Source: Jiella flava
Lineage (GTDB): Bacteria; Pseudomonadota; Alphaproteobacteria; Rhizobiales; Rhizobiaceae
NCBI RefSeq assembly: GCF_017349315.1
Contig: NZ_JAFMPP010000003.1
Span: forward strand, 269,959-333,958
Length of the DNA: 64,000 bases
Reading direction: 5' to 3'
Part shown: in pieces, positions 63,793-64,000 of the stretch
How positions within the stretch are numbered: position 1 is the first letter of the stretch
Layout: each line of letters opens with the position of its first letter
Translations under genes and position numbers: made by a program
Notes under the pieces: model-generated
What the model was told of the DNA's origin: nothing
Seen by the model: the letters and a program-made list of their open reading frames with translations, nothing else
The model's database searches: none

Positions 63793-64000
63793 TTTTTCAT
63801 GGAATAGGGCCCCTGTTTGAGGGGTAATTTTCGTCCAAACGGGACCCCTTAACGTGGGGTCATCAAGATGCCTCCGGTTTGATCGGAGGCATTTGTGTTT
63901 TGGATGTTGATTGTGGAGACGATTGCAAAGATACGCCGGCTGTCGCGGGTCCAGGGAAAGTCGATCAAGGCGATCTGCCGGGAGTTGAATATCTCCCGCA
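63790..64000 (+). mobile_element. left end of an IS21-family insertion sequence (runs off the window)
   Basis: From 63790 (TGATTTTTC) the sequence no longer resembles the phage genes. The first 90 bases contain repeated, partly inverted blocks (GGGCCCCTGTTTGAGGGG, CAAACGGGACCCC) as found in the multiple terminal repeats of IS21 elements, followed by the start of an IstA transposase. Only the left end is visible; the exact boundary is inferred from the TG start and the disrupted gene. Confidence 0.75.
63904..64000 (+). CDS. istA: IS21-family transposase IstA, N-terminal part
   Basis: The visible 32 codons read MLIVETIAKIRRLSRVQGKS then IKAICRELNISR, the N-terminal helix-turn-helix start of IstA transposases. 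The gene continues past the window end. IstA is the DDE transposase that works with the ATPase IstB. Confidence 0.85.
   Translation, partial: MLIVETIAKIRRLSRVQGKSIKAICRELNISR

Overview
The window looks like chromosomal DNA of a GC-rich alphaproteobacterium, most likely from the Hyphomicrobiales (Rhizobiales). The evidence is a groESL operon under CIRCE control, the 180-kDa type of NAD-glutamate dehydrogenase, a ribF-ileS block followed by paired M16 peptidases, and a cellulose operon with the rhizobial-type accessory gene bcsN. No rRNA, tRNA or CRISPR array was seen. I cannot name the genus.

Layout. (1) 1-5.5 kb: a plus-strand catabolic cluster with a sorbitol-dehydrogenase-type small subunit, an IolE-like dehydratase, a TIM-barrel sugar isomerase/epimerase, a metallo-beta-lactamase-fold hydrolase and a pyruvate-decarboxylase-type ThDP enzyme. 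(2) 5.5-9.1 kb: a decayed IS5-family transposase, a CsbD-like stress protein, and groEL-groES with a 96-bp tandem duplication at the groEL 3' end. (3) 9.1-24 kb: housekeeping genes, namely HAD hydrolase, ribF, ileS, a lipoprotein, tadA, an RluB-type pseudouridine synthase, rsmD, an active/inactive M16 peptidase pair, a patatin-like lipase and an Atg22-type MFS permease, followed by the remains of a higA antitoxin. (4) 24-31 kb: NAD-glutamate dehydrogenase, a LemA protein, a small membrane protein and pdxY. (5) 31-39 kb: a tripartite tricarboxylate transporter (tctCBA plus an AbrB-family membrane protein) divergent from its two-component regulator tctDE and a second periplasmic binding protein. 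(6) 39-51 kb: a sulfotransferase/coiled-coil protein and the cellulose operon bcsA-bcsB-bcsZ-TPR gene-bcsN. (7) 51-60.7 kb: a signalling island with two hybrid histidine kinases, a CheY-like receiver, a tandem-PilZ protein, an HPt protein and a REC-REC-GGDEF diguanylate cyclase. (8) 60.7-64 kb: a remnant of a transposable-type (Mu-like head, long-tail) prophage whose last gene is cut by the left end of an IS21-family element running off the window.

How the parts may work together. The most coherent larger story is regions 6-7. Sensor kinases, a mobile receiver, an HPt relay and a PleD-like cyclase sit beside a cellulose synthase whose catalytic subunit carries a C-terminal PilZ domain, with a separate double-PilZ protein nearby. 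This suggests a local phosphorelay to c-di-GMP to cellulose circuit. Region 1 is the best candidate for an undescribed metabolic pathway: its enzyme set does not match a standard pathway that I recognise. Two families of dispersed palindromic intergenic repeats occur in several gaps.
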